Assembly (NCBI GenBank): GCA_902497035.1
Contig: CABVDL010000032.1
Coordinates: 1-25,520, forward strand
Length of the DNA: 25,520 nt
Direction of reading: 5' to 3'
Source: an uncultured Prevotella sp.
Lineage (GTDB): Bacteria > Bacteroidota > Bacteroidia > Bacteroidales > Bacteroidaceae
A program made the position numbers and the translations under genes. Of this stretch, positions 16,001 through 24,400 are shown in pieces. Within the stretch, counting starts at the first letter, position 1. Every line of letters starts with the position of its first letter. The notes under the pieces were generated by a model that was not told the origin of the DNA, did no database searches, and was given only the letters and a program-made list of their open reading frames with translations.

Positions 16001-16148
16001 GAAGCTGCACCTTTACGGAAATGTTTCCAATCTCTACACATTCACCAAATTCGACGGCTACGACCCAGAGGTAGGGCTCAACGGCATCTACAGCGGCGGC
16101 TATCCACGCTTGCGCAAATGGACGTTAGGATTTGACATAACTTTCTAA
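13056..16148 (+). CDS. SusC-like TonB-dependent glycan importer
   Basis: A complete 1030-residue outer-membrane porin. After the signal peptide (cleavage near Ala30-Gln31) come a carboxypeptidase-regulatory-like domain (about 36-108, DVAGVVKDKTGEPLIGVTVNEVGT), the TonB box region DQVVVIGYG (113-121), and the plug with the SusC signature motifs GRAAGLQVV, STVRIRGGSSL, PLVVVDGFP and LKDASASAIYGSRGANGVIMITTK. The remainder is the beta-barrel, with the usual terminal segment YPRLRKWTLGFDITF ending in Phe. With its SusD partner 11 bp downstream it would form the pedal-bin complex that pulls oligosaccharides through the outer membrane using TonB energy. Specificity for beta-mannan is inferred from the GH26 and GH130 neighbours. 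It lacks an N-terminal STN signalling domain, so it does not control a sigma/anti-sigma pair. Confidence 0.96.
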   Translation: MNQLTKISGHLPLSLLTLLLCLFNFCLIYAQSPRLDVAGVVKDKTGEPLIGVTVNEVGTHNTTITNVDGQFKLMQVSRAGHLRFSYVGMQDLVVPVKDGNMSVEMEADAKVIDQVVVIGYGSVKKSDLTGSVTTVKMNDLKATPSNSVEGLLQGRAAGLQVVNSSQDPGAGSTVRIRGGSSLSGSNSPLVVVDGFPLGDAGSLKQINTEDIVSLEVLKDASASAIYGSRGANGVIMITTKHAATGATSVTIRQQTTISEFSSKLNIWRDPALMAQLNNEGRVNAGLTPLFNGSVNSSGVYYPSVEELMTTWTTRTNWENLVFRDAPVSNNTTATVSSSNERTVFNLSANYFDDKGMYIKDNYKKGGYNLSIDHKVFDTFKVKFSNILTAGWRNDNGGLAYWRSPIYPVYNDDGSYYLTNSQDYSHPIALTENRLNKTKTLDVITSLALEWKILPELKLTSQGNYKFGKSTGDRYYPKVYTEAGTMNNGQGEISNWESNSIVWDTYANFSKTFGKHSVGAMMGCSWEYYNERSSTLVGRDFVNESLRNENLSSGSPEKYNVANGYSTSTLLSGIFRANYTFNDRYLLTFTARADGSSKFGKNNKWAFFPSGAVSWKAHEEPFIRRLNVFDELKFRLSYGISGNQGISPYQTLSRYGTDKFYYNGQWVTTIGPGYVSGWTGPGGIYRVWSGIPNPDLKWETTAQGDFGIDMAFFHRRLRVSLDLYDKQTSDLLRQRNLALSSSYDKMWVNDGKIQNRGFELTADADIISTEDWHLASTFIFSLNRNKVKDLGNAIESGLVTDPITGMLFEYSGNSMEQYRDYTNILAIGKPVNVFYGYRVDGIVQTMNEGIDAGLQGDYAKPGEFKYIDLDGDGTINTNDKCIIGDPNPDFTASLNFDLSWKSWSLSLFLNGVFGNDVLNTKRFGQPSNDPLRWTPDNPTNRYPSLRDGRQTKISDWWIEDGSFVRIQNVILGYTFNFRHCFVKKLHLYGNVSNLYTFTKFDGYDPEVGLNGIYSGGYPRLRKWTLGFDITF

Positions 16149-16159
16149 AACCGAATATT

Positions 16160-17662
16160 ATGAAGACTGACAAAATCATACTTATGCTGACAGGCGCATT
16201 GTTGCTGGCAGCATGCAGCCTCGACGAAAAGCCTTATGGCTTCTATTCTGAAGACAACTTTTACAAGACTGCGGACGACGCAGAGGCAGCGCTGATGTAC
16301 GCCTACGGCGACCTGACTTACTTGGAATACTCGCGCGCAGTGTTTTTCCTGGGTGACATGCCGACGGAGGAACTCACTACAAAGAGTGATGCCAGCGCGG
16401 AAAACCAGGACTTGAACAACTGGAAGGTGGACAACTTCAAGACCAACACCACCCTGGAAAACTATTTCAAATATGCTTTCATTGGTGTCAACCGTGCCAA
16501 CGGCGTCATACAGAATGTGGAAAACGCCAGCATAGAAAAGTCACGCAAAGACCAAATACTGGGAGAGGCTTACTTCTTACGCGCCTGGAACTATTTCAAC
16601 CTTGTGCGCAACTTTGGTCTGGTTCCGATGCATACGACGATGGTCGATAAGCTAAATGAGACCTCGGCGCCTTTGGCCCAAGACCTCGACCAGGAGTATG
16701 ACCTCATTCTTAACGACTGCCGGAATGCGGCAGCCCTGCTGCCCGTTTATGCCTCGCCGGTGCTGGGACGCGCCGACAGGGTTGCGGCTCAGTCATTGGC
16801 TGCCAAGGCCTATCTGTATATAGCATCGGCCAAAGAGAGTGGGGTGCAACGCTATCGCGATATGAGACGGAATGTGGAGGAAATGTATGACAGCGCTGCT
16901 TACTATGCGGGAGAGGTGGTTAACGGCCAGACAACCTACGGATTTGTACCCGACCTCCTTGATATCTATGATGTTGACAAGGCCAACGGTAAAGAGAACA
17001 TCTTTCTGATGTCGATGGACCGCTCAGGCATCAGCGAGGGGCAATATTCCAAAATCTCCAAGATGTTTATTCCTTACATCGACGGAGCTACCATCTATCT
17101 AAGGCAGGGAGATTCCGACAAGTTTATCCCCTCACACGACGGATGGGGGGAATACCAGACCACACAGGCCTTCTACAACAGTTACGACGCCAATGACAAA
17201 CGCAAGACGGAACTCATTGTCAGCAAGGTCTATCGCGCTGACCATTCCGTTGTGGCGGAGTATCCGGGCAAGCTGCCCTATCCTTTCTGCCGGAAATACA
17301 TCGACCCTCATTTTGATGGCGACAAGACAAGCACGCGTCCCATTCTGATACGTTTCTCAGACATTGCCCTCGTCTATGCCGAGGCTGCCGGGCCAACCCA
17401 AAAATCTTACGAACTGGTCAACTACATTCGCAGGCGGGCAGGACTCGGCAACTTGATGCCCGGACTTGACAAGGCTGCGTTCCGCAAGGCGGTAATCAGC
17501 GAGAGAAAGTTTGAGATGGCGTTCGAGGGTGACTACATGTATGACTTGAGACGAACCAACCGCATACAGACCATCCCTGAGGCGCAGAGCCTCGGAGAAG
17601 ACCAGACCACATTCTATCCTATCCCTCAGGCTGAAATCAACCTGAACGGGAGTCTCAGATAG
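16160..17662 (+). CDS. SusD-like glycan-binding surface lipoprotein
   Basis: A 500-residue outer-membrane lipoprotein. The signal ends in the lipobox LLAAC (Cys19), followed by an acidic stretch (SLDEK) of the kind that directs lipoproteins to the cell surface in Bacteroidota. SusD/RagB features include the early DNFYKTADDAEAALMYAYGDL helix, the tetratricopeptide-like region ILGEAYFLRAWNYFNLVRNFGLVP, RVAAQSLAAKAYLYIASA, LIRFSDIALVYAEAA, VNYIRRRAGL and the C-terminal ERKFEMAFEGDYMYDLRR. The end, TFYPIPQAEINLN, is the normal family terminus, so the protein is intact. It forms the lid over the SusC barrel and binds the glycan. The 11-bp gap to susC indicates co-transcription. Specificity is inferred from the locus. 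Confidence 0.96.
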   Translation: MKTDKIILMLTGALLLAACSLDEKPYGFYSEDNFYKTADDAEAALMYAYGDLTYLEYSRAVFFLGDMPTEELTTKSDASAENQDLNNWKVDNFKTNTTLENYFKYAFIGVNRANGVIQNVENASIEKSRKDQILGEAYFLRAWNYFNLVRNFGLVPMHTTMVDKLNETSAPLAQDLDQEYDLILNDCRNAAALLPVYASPVLGRADRVAAQSLAAKAYLYIASAKESGVQRYRDMRRNVEEMYDSAAYYAGEVVNGQTTYGFVPDLLDIYDVDKANGKENIFLMSMDRSGISEGQYSKISKMFIPYIDGATIYLRQGDSDKFIPSHDGWGEYQTTQAFYNSYDANDKRKTELIVSKVYRADHSVVAEYPGKLPYPFCRKYIDPHFDGDKTSTRPILIRFSDIALVYAEAAGPTQKSYELVNYIRRRAGLGNLMPGLDKAAFRKAVISERKFEMAFEGDYMYDLRRTNRIQTIPEAQSLGEDQTTFYPIPQAEINLNGSLR

Positions 17663-17693
17663 TTAACCGTTAAATATATTAAATATCAAGCAT

Positions 17694-18650
17694 ATGACAA
17701 CTATTATCAGATATGCTCTCTTGCTGACACTTCTGCTTTCCCTGCAGTCGTGCGTAAAAGACATGCAGGACGACATTAATGATGGCAACTGGAACCATGA
17801 GCGGTCTGTCATCCATATAGGATTTGAAAATCAGATTGGAAATGCCGTAATTGACAATGTGGATGCCTCGTCAGGCAACATAGAATTGTCTATAAACATT
17901 GGTGCCCAGCCCGATATGAGCAGCGTAAGGCTGACCAGCCTGGAAGTCTCCTACCAGGCCCGCTCCTCCGTCAAGGTGGGCGACGCGCTTGACTTCAGCA
18001 ACGGTGAGGCCACGATGACCGTTACCTCCGCCATGGGCGAGGCCCGAACCTATAGGATAAAGGCCAAGTCTTTCCTCGAAGAACTTGTCGGCACGTGGGC
18101 CGTCAACAGCCTGACCGTCTACGGCGGCACCGGGCCGGAGTATGGCGGAGGGGCCGTAATGAAGCTCTCTGATAAGTCCTGGTGCTGGTATGATCAAACG
18201 GGACCCGAAAAGGAATGCGACAACATCTTGACTTTTACCCTCGACGGAGTGACGGCGGAGGGCAATCCGACAGGAAAATGCATCAATGACGCCGGGCCCG
18301 ACAACACCTATGCCGACTTCATCTTCAGAGGCTCCATGAACAAGGAGGGTACCAATGACATAGACCTGAAAAAGTTCTATAGGCAGATACCCGAGGGTGA
18401 AAGCACATGGGTGCGCGACTACAGTGCCGGTACGATTACGTTCACCGACAAACAGGGCCACCAGACTGTTGGCTCATTCATTGGATCGGGGACCGTCAGC
18501 TGTGGCAACGGCAAGACGTTCACGGTAGCCGACAAGGCTTTCCAGTTCAACCTAAATGGAACCGACGACTGGAAAAACATCTACACCGACTACGACAAAT
18601 TCGTTAAGAGGCCCCGCATCTACTGGGTTTCCGTCGAAAAGGTAAAATAG
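17694..18650 (+). CDS. Surface lipoprotein, probable glycan-binding protein (SGBP position)
   Basis: A 318-residue lipoprotein with lipobox LQSC (Cys20) and acidic residues just after it (VKDMQDD), indicating surface display. Two parts can be seen. Residues about 38-125 resemble the Ig-like domains of Bacteroidota lipoproteins (DUF5018-like: SINIGAQPDMSSVRLTSLEVSYQA, then DFSNGEATMTVTSAMGEARTYRIKA). Residues about 130-318 start LVGTWAVNSL, are rich in aromatic residues and Gly (for example WCWYDQTG), and look like a lipocalin-type or other all-beta binding domain. I do not recognise the second domain with certainty. It follows susD by 31 bp and precedes the GH5-like gene by 23 bp, the place where surface glycan-binding proteins normally sit. 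Binding of mannan is an inference; no catalytic motif is apparent. Confidence 0.8.
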   Translation: MTTIIRYALLLTLLLSLQSCVKDMQDDINDGNWNHERSVIHIGFENQIGNAVIDNVDASSGNIELSINIGAQPDMSSVRLTSLEVSYQARSSVKVGDALDFSNGEATMTVTSAMGEARTYRIKAKSFLEELVGTWAVNSLTVYGGTGPEYGGGAVMKLSDKSWCWYDQTGPEKECDNILTFTLDGVTAEGNPTGKCINDAGPDNTYADFIFRGSMNKEGTNDIDLKKFYRQIPEGESTWVRDYSAGTITFTDKQGHQTVGSFIGSGTVSCGNGKTFTVADKAFQFNLNGTDDWKNIYTDYDKFVKRPRIYWVSVEKVK

Positions 18651-18673
18651 ACTTCTGAAAACTTTCAATCAAT

Positions 18674-20113
18674 ATGGTCAGACTTCTATTAATTGGCTTG
18701 ATGGTGCTGTGGGGCGCTGCCGCTGCCTCACAGACCACCGTCAGCCTCGACTTCAACACTTGTATTAATGCCCACTACATCGGCAACGGAATGGAATGGG
18801 ACCCTTACCAGCTGGACTATGGGCACGGCCGGATGACGTTTCCTCAAAAAGAGTGGGAAAAGATATATCGCCGCCTTGACTTCATGCGTCCCCAGCTGGT
18901 GCGCGTCGTACACAATACCGCAGCGCTCATGCACGACGGGCAACTCAATCCCATGGGCAATTTCAATCAGGTGAGGCCTATCCTCGACTATTGTCAGTCC
19001 CACAACGTTACCGTCATCTTAGGCGACTGGGGGTGGGGACTGGCCGACTCCGTCTCTTTCGACCGCCGGAAAGTGGAGATGGCCGCCGACTATGCGACCT
19101 GGCTGATTAAGGAAAAAGGATATACCTGCATCAAATACTACAACCTGATAAATGAGCCCAATGGCTACTGGTCGCTTACCAGGGGAAACTACGAAATGTG
19201 GCGCGATATGACGCAGTGTTTCTACAACCGACTGAAAAAACGGAAAATGCTCAGATACGTCAAACTCGTAGGAGCAGACCTCGCAATATGGACGCCTGAC
19301 TGTGTCTGGTGGCAGCAAAGGATGACCCACGACTTGGATGTCGCGCTGTATGACATTCATACGTACCCCTCGAAAAAAACGGTAAACAGCGGTGAATACG
19401 GACGGATTATCCGCCATTACCGCAATGCGGTACCCGAGGGCCATGCCATTGTGATGGGTGAGGTCGGACTGAAGTTCGTCGATCCAGCCGACTCTCTCTA
19501 CCTTCAGGAGTCACAGCGCAGGGCAGCCGCATTGCCCCACGCGTCTCTTGACGACAGCCAGATGTTTATATTTGACTATATGTATGGCACTGACATGGCA
19601 GACATTCTGATGCAGACGGCCAACAACGGCTTTTCCGGCTGCGTGGCCTGGATGCTCGACGATGCCATGCACAGTGCCGAAAGGCCGGACAAACTGAAGA
19701 TGTGGGGTTTCTGGAACATCTTTGGCGACGAGTTCTTCGGCCATGAGCAGGAGAAAGTGCGGCCTTGGTTCTATGCCTGGAGCCTGCTAACAAGATACAT
19801 GCCGGCAGGCTGCTCCGTCTGTTTCGCGACCGTCAGGGGAAGCTCTTCCGTCAAGGCTCTTGCCGTGGAAAAGGACGGGCATCACATGACAGCGGTGCTC
19901 AATGTCTCGAAACGCCCGCAGAAAGTGATGCTTAAAGGCAATATGACACTCGACGGCTGCCAACGCTTCGACTATGCTGAAGGAAAGCTGCGCATGTCTG
20001 AGCAACACATTCTTGAGCCGAATGAGCGGCATGTTTGCCTGGATTTGATAAAAGGCCTAACTATAGACATGCCGGGGGAGTCGATGACATTATTTACTGA
20101 TTTTAATTACTGA
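18674..20113 (+). CDS. Clan GH-A glycoside hydrolase, GH5-like, periplasmic
   Basis: A 479-residue enzyme with a signal peptide (cleavage near Ala18/Ser19, no lipobox Cys), so probably periplasmic. A TIM barrel of clan GH-A covers about 25-380. The acid/base is Glu161 in YYNLINEPNGYWS, and the nucleophile is Glu263 in IVMGEVGLKF. A His229-Tyr pair (DIHTYP) lies between them, as in GH5 and related families. The N-terminal stretch GNGMEWDPYQ and RLDFMRPQLVRVVHNT are distinctive. A small C-terminal beta domain follows (about 395-479). Its subfamily cannot be assigned by eye; GH5, GH39-like or a less studied clan-A family are possible. Position between the surface lipoprotein and the GH26 mannanase (5 bp away) suggests action on mannan fragments, for example as a beta-mannosidase, mannanase or glucomannan-cleaving beta-glucosidase. 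Confidence 0.82.
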   Translation: MVRLLLIGLMVLWGAAAASQTTVSLDFNTCINAHYIGNGMEWDPYQLDYGHGRMTFPQKEWEKIYRRLDFMRPQLVRVVHNTAALMHDGQLNPMGNFNQVRPILDYCQSHNVTVILGDWGWGLADSVSFDRRKVEMAADYATWLIKEKGYTCIKYYNLINEPNGYWSLTRGNYEMWRDMTQCFYNRLKKRKMLRYVKLVGADLAIWTPDCVWWQQRMTHDLDVALYDIHTYPSKKTVNSGEYGRIIRHYRNAVPEGHAIVMGEVGLKFVDPADSLYLQESQRRAAALPHASLDDSQMFIFDYMYGTDMADILMQTANNGFSGCVAWMLDDAMHSAERPDKLKMWGFWNIFGDEFFGHEQEKVRPWFYAWSLLTRYMPAGCSVCFATVRGSSSVKALAVEKDGHHMTAVLNVSKRPQKVMLKGNMTLDGCQRFDYAEGKLRMSEQHILEPNERHVCLDLIKGLTIDMPGESMTLFTDFNY

Positions 20114-20118
20114 CAAAC

Positions 20119-21321
20119 ATGAATATTCTTCCAAACGAAATCAAGAGTATGGTCATTGCGTTATCTTGCATGGCCGTCTGCTCAGCCTGTTCCGATATTG
20201 ACAAAATCGAACCGGCCCCGTCAACAATAGAGATACCCTCAGGGGATGTAAGAAATTTGGCTCTGGCTGACAAGGACGCCACGGCAGAGACCAAGGCCTT
20301 GTATGCTAACTTGTGGCAGATACAGCAGAGGGGATTTATGTTCGGCCATCACGACGACCTTACCTATGGGCGCTATTGGCAATATGAGGACGGCAGGTCT
20401 GACACAAAAGAGGTTTGCGGCGATTATCCGGGCGTTTATGGCGTTGACCTGGCTGAGGCCATGGATGACAGGGCCGAAAGTCAAAAAGCTGTCAATGAAA
20501 TAAAGCGACGCTGCATCATTGAGGCGAGACAGAGAGGAATGGTTATACTAGCCTGTGCTCATCTAAACAACCCACTGACTGGGGGCGACTCGTGGGACAA
20601 CTCCAACAAGGAGACGGTAAAGGCAATCCTAACCAACGGCAGCGACACCCAAAAGAAGTTCAACTCATGGCTTGACAGGCTGGTTGCCTTTGCCAAATCC
20701 CTGAACGATGCGCAAGGACACCCCATACCCATGATATTCCGACCTTTCCATGAGCATACGCAAGGTTGGGCCTGGTGGGGCAACCAATGCACTACCGAAC
20801 AGGAATATATAAGCCTTTGGCATTACACGGCTGACTATCTGCGAAATGCAGGCATCCACCAGTTTATCTATGCCATCTCTCCGCAAATGGATTCGCCGAA
20901 AACTGAAGACGACTTCCTTTACCGATGGCCAGGAGACGAGTATGTTGATTTCATCGGCATGGACTGCTATAATAATGGCATTGCCACAACTCTGTCGGTC
21001 AATATGCGCATGATGCAAAGCGTAGCGGCTAAAAAGAAGAAGCCTTGCGGAGTTACCGAGACCGGCGTTGAGGCGTTCACCGACACAAAATATTGGACGC
21101 AAAAAATACTTGCGCCGGCTGAGGGAAGAAAAATCAGCATGATCGTCACATGGCGGAATAAGTTTGTCAATGGCGATGAGACCGACAAGCATTACTTCTC
21201 CGTCTATCCCGGACATCCGTCCGCCGACGACTTCATGCTTTTCTACAGCAGTCCGCAAACGTTGTTCTGCAAAGATCTTCCCGACATGTATGCCATGCCG
21301 GCAGATATGACGGTGAATTGA
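20119..21321 (+). CDS. GH26 endo-beta-1,4-mannanase lipoprotein
   Basis: A 400-residue GH26 enzyme. The N-terminus has a hydrophobic segment ending VCSAC (Cys24), followed by SDIDK, an acidic signal typical of surface lipoproteins. An ATG at 20149 is an alternative start. The TIM barrel begins near FMFGHHDDLTYG (73-84; the GHH motif is characteristic of GH26). The acid/base is Glu212 in FRPFHEHTQGWAWWG, and the nucleophile is Glu314 in GVTETGVE, in the usual spacing for the family. GH26 enzymes of this type cleave beta-1,4-mannan; the B. fragilis homologue grouped with a symporter and a GH130 releases mannobiose. Cell-surface location would let it cut polymer before SusC/D import. It is the last gene of the operon, ending before a terminator at 21345-21380. 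Confidence 0.95.
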   Translation: MNILPNEIKSMVIALSCMAVCSACSDIDKIEPAPSTIEIPSGDVRNLALADKDATAETKALYANLWQIQQRGFMFGHHDDLTYGRYWQYEDGRSDTKEVCGDYPGVYGVDLAEAMDDRAESQKAVNEIKRRCIIEARQRGMVILACAHLNNPLTGGDSWDNSNKETVKAILTNGSDTQKKFNSWLDRLVAFAKSLNDAQGHPIPMIFRPFHEHTQGWAWWGNQCTTEQEYISLWHYTADYLRNAGIHQFIYAISPQMDSPKTEDDFLYRWPGDEYVDFIGMDCYNNGIATTLSVNMRMMQSVAAKKKKPCGVTETGVEAFTDTKYWTQKILAPAEGRKISMIVTWRNKFVNGDETDKHYFSVYPGHPSADDFMLFYSSPQTLFCKDLPDMYAMPADMTVN

Positions 21322-21344
21322 AGAATGTGTTAATTTGATACAAC

Positions 21345-21380
21345 AATAGCCAACTTCAGTGCGATGCCGGCTATTTTTTA
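21345..21380 (+). terminator. Terminator of the mannan operon
   Basis: AATAGCC (21345-21351) pairs with GGCTATT (21369-21375) over a 17-nt loop and runs into six T (21374-21379). It lies 24 bp after the GH26 stop codon and separates the mannan operon from the GH2 gene. Confidence 0.7.
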
Positions 21381-21393
21381 CAGAAAGCTTTAA

Positions 21394-21401
21394 TAAATTT
21401 G
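21394..21401 (+). promoter_or_regulatory. Promoter -7 box for the GH2 gene
   Basis: TAAATTTG matches TAnnTTTG and lies 40 bp before the GH2 ATG, directly after the mannan-operon terminator. No clear -33 element is seen. It supports independent transcription of the GH2 gene. Confidence 0.5.
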
Positions 21402-21441
21402 CAAAGACAATCAACACACGGAAACAATCTTTGTATATATC

Positions 21442-24400
21442 ATGAGCTGTAAAGACTTTTGTCTGCTGGCGGCTGCCGCGCTCCTCGGCAGCGTCGCAAT
21501 GGGACAAGACACACCAACAAGGGGCATAGGCGCCTACCCCGGACGCACGCAGGACTTTCACGGCCCGACGATGGTGAGGGACAACACCCTGCGCAACCTC
21601 GCGCTCCACAGGGCGGCCTACGCCTCGGCGTCGCTCGACTACAACCTCACGGCGCAGCTGGCCACCGACGGCATGGTGACCCGCGACATGCCCCCTACCC
21701 TTACCGTCTCCACACGCGAGGGCAGGCTGCCCCTGCGCGACAAGGAAAAGCCCTTCGACGGCAACGTGCACTCGTCGGTCACGGTGATGGGCGGCGACAA
21801 CTTCCTCAGGATGGACTGGACCGGGATGCGGGCCAGGGCTGACAGGCTGAGGCTCAGGGCCGACGTGGCCTACCGCCCGCAGGAGGCCACAGCGGGCTAC
21901 GCCATCGTGGTGGAGGCCTCCGGCGACGGAAGCCGCTGGCAGGTCATAGGCAGCCTCAAGGGTAGCGCGCTGCCGGGCGTGGCCACACGGCAGATGGTGA
22001 GCTCCGACCCCAACAAACGGGAAGACAAGATACTGTTGCCCCTGCGCAAGGTGGACGAAGAAATTGCCCTCCGGCGCCCGGGCAGCTACCGCCACCTGCG
22101 CGTCAGCCTCACCATGCGGGGCGCGGCCTACTGGCGGGTGTATGAGATGAACGACGGCTGGCTGCCCTCTGCTCACTTCGGCAGTGCCTTTGCCGCCAGG
22201 GTGGCCGACGGACGGCCTACGTGGCTTTACGTGGACCTGGGCACCGAGGCCAGCATCAGCCACGTGCGCCTGCACTGGATACACAAGGCCCACGGCGGAA
22301 AGGTGCAGCTCTCCGACGACGCGCGCCTCTGGCGCACCGTGGCCGCCCTGCCCGCCGACAGCCGCCTGGACCAGACGCTGCCGGCAAAGGGACGAGGACG
22401 CTACGTGAGGCTGCTCATGGAAAAGCCCGACGACAGCCGACTGGTGGCGCTCAGCGAGATGGAGGTGTGGGGACGCGGTGGACTCGTGGCCCAGGCCAAC
22501 GACCGCCGCGACATACACGACTGGGAGCTGAGGCGCGACGGCGACAGCCAATGGATCAAGGCCACCGTGCCGGGAACCGTGCTCACAAGCTACATGAACG
22601 TGGGCGCCGTGCCCGACAACCGCTACGCCAACCAGATGCGACAGATATCGGAGAGCTTCTTCCAGTCCGACTTCTGGTACCGCGCCACCGTTGACGCGCC
22701 CGCGGCAGAGAGCGGCCGCCACACCTGGCTCAACTTCGACGGCATCAACTGGAAGGCGGAGGTCTTTCTCAACCACCGGCCGCTGGGGCGCATCGACGGG
22801 GCCTTCACCCGCGCCCGGTTCGACGTGACCAACCGCCTCCACAAGGGCCCGAACCTGCTCGAGGTGAGGATTATCAGAAACGCCCACTTCGGCGCCGTGA
22901 AGGAGAAAAACACCGTCAGCACCGACCTCAACGGCGGCGTGCTGGGCGCCGACAACCCCACCTTCCACGCGTCGATAGGCTGGGACTGGATTACCTCCAC
23001 GCCCGGCCGCGACGCCGGTATATGGAACGACGTCTATCTCTCGTCCGACCGGGGACTGGGCGTCTCCGACCCATTGGTCACCACGCGCCTCAGCCTGCCC
23101 GACACGCTGGCCTCAATGACGCCCGCCGTAGTGGTGGACAACGCCGATGCACGCGCCAAGACGGCCGAGGTGTCGGGCTGGATTGGCGACATACGCTTCG
23201 CCAAGACGGTGACGCTGCGGCCCGGCGAGCGGCGCGAGGTGGCCTTCACGCCCGGCGAGTTCCCACAATTGTCGCGCCGGCGGATGCGGCTGTGGTGGCC
23301 CAACGGCTACGGCGAGCCCTATCTCTACGACGCGGGCTTCGAGGTGCGCGCCCAGGGCGACGGCAGCCCCTCGGCGGTAGTGCGCTACAAGGCGGGCATA
23401 CGCCAGATGGGCTATGAGGGGGCCGACAGCGCCCTGCGACTCTACATCAACGGCAAGCGGCTCATTCCCCTGGGCGGAAACTGGGGCTTCTCAGAGACCA
23501 ACCTCAACTACCGCGCACGAGAATACGACGCGGCTGTGGCCTACCACCGCGACATGCACTGCAACATGATACGCAACTGGGTGGGGCAGACGGGCGACGA
23601 CGAGTTCTACGACGCCTGCGACCGCTACGGCATCGTGGTGTGGCAGGACTTCTGGCTGGCCAACCCCTGGGACGGGCCCGACCCGTATGATGAGACGATG
23701 TTCCTGGCCAACAGCCGCGACCTCATCAGCCGCATCCGGCGGCATGCCTCGGTCGGCATCTACGTGGGCCGCAACGAGGGCTATCCTCCCGCCACCCTCG
23801 ACAGTGCCCTGCGCAGGCAGGTAAGGGTCCTGCACCCGCTCCTGGGCTACATACCGAGCTCGGCCGACGACGGGGTGAGCGGCCACGGCGCCTACCAGCT
23901 CATGCCCATCGACTACTATTTCACCCACCAGAGCGGCAAGCTCCACTCCGAGCGGGGACTGCCCGCCGTGCCGACATACGAGAGCCTCTGCCGCATGCTG
24001 CCGCCCGAGGGGCGCTGGCCCATAGGCCTGGCATGGGCGCAGCACGACTTCACCATGCAGGGCGCGCAGGGCGGGCAGTCGTTCGTCAGCGCCGTCACCG
24101 CCCACTTCGGGCCGGCACGCGACGCAAGGCAGTTCTGCGAGTGGGCGCAATGGGTCAACTACGACGGCTACCGCGCCATGTACGAGGGTGCCGCGCGCGA
24201 CCGCATGGGACTGCTCATCTGGATGAGCCATCCCTGCTGGCCGACGACGGTGTGGCAGACCTACGACTACTACCTTGAGCCCACGGCGGCCTATTTCGGC
24301 GTGAAGAAAGCCTGCGAGCCGCTCCACGTACAGTTCAACCCCGTGACCAAGGGCGTTGAGGTGGTCAACATCGCGGCCGGCACCCACCGCGGCCTCACGC

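Noticed and set aside
13056..17662. Possible degradation of SusC or SusD by frameshift
   Set aside because: Both frames are complete from signal peptide to the usual family C-terminus.
20665..22968. Very long minus-strand reading frame (767 codons) opposite the GH26 and GH2 genes
   Set aside because: It crosses two real plus-strand genes, a terminator and a promoter. Its sequence is low-complexity Val/Gly/His/Arg typical of the antisense of GC-rich genes, with no domain.
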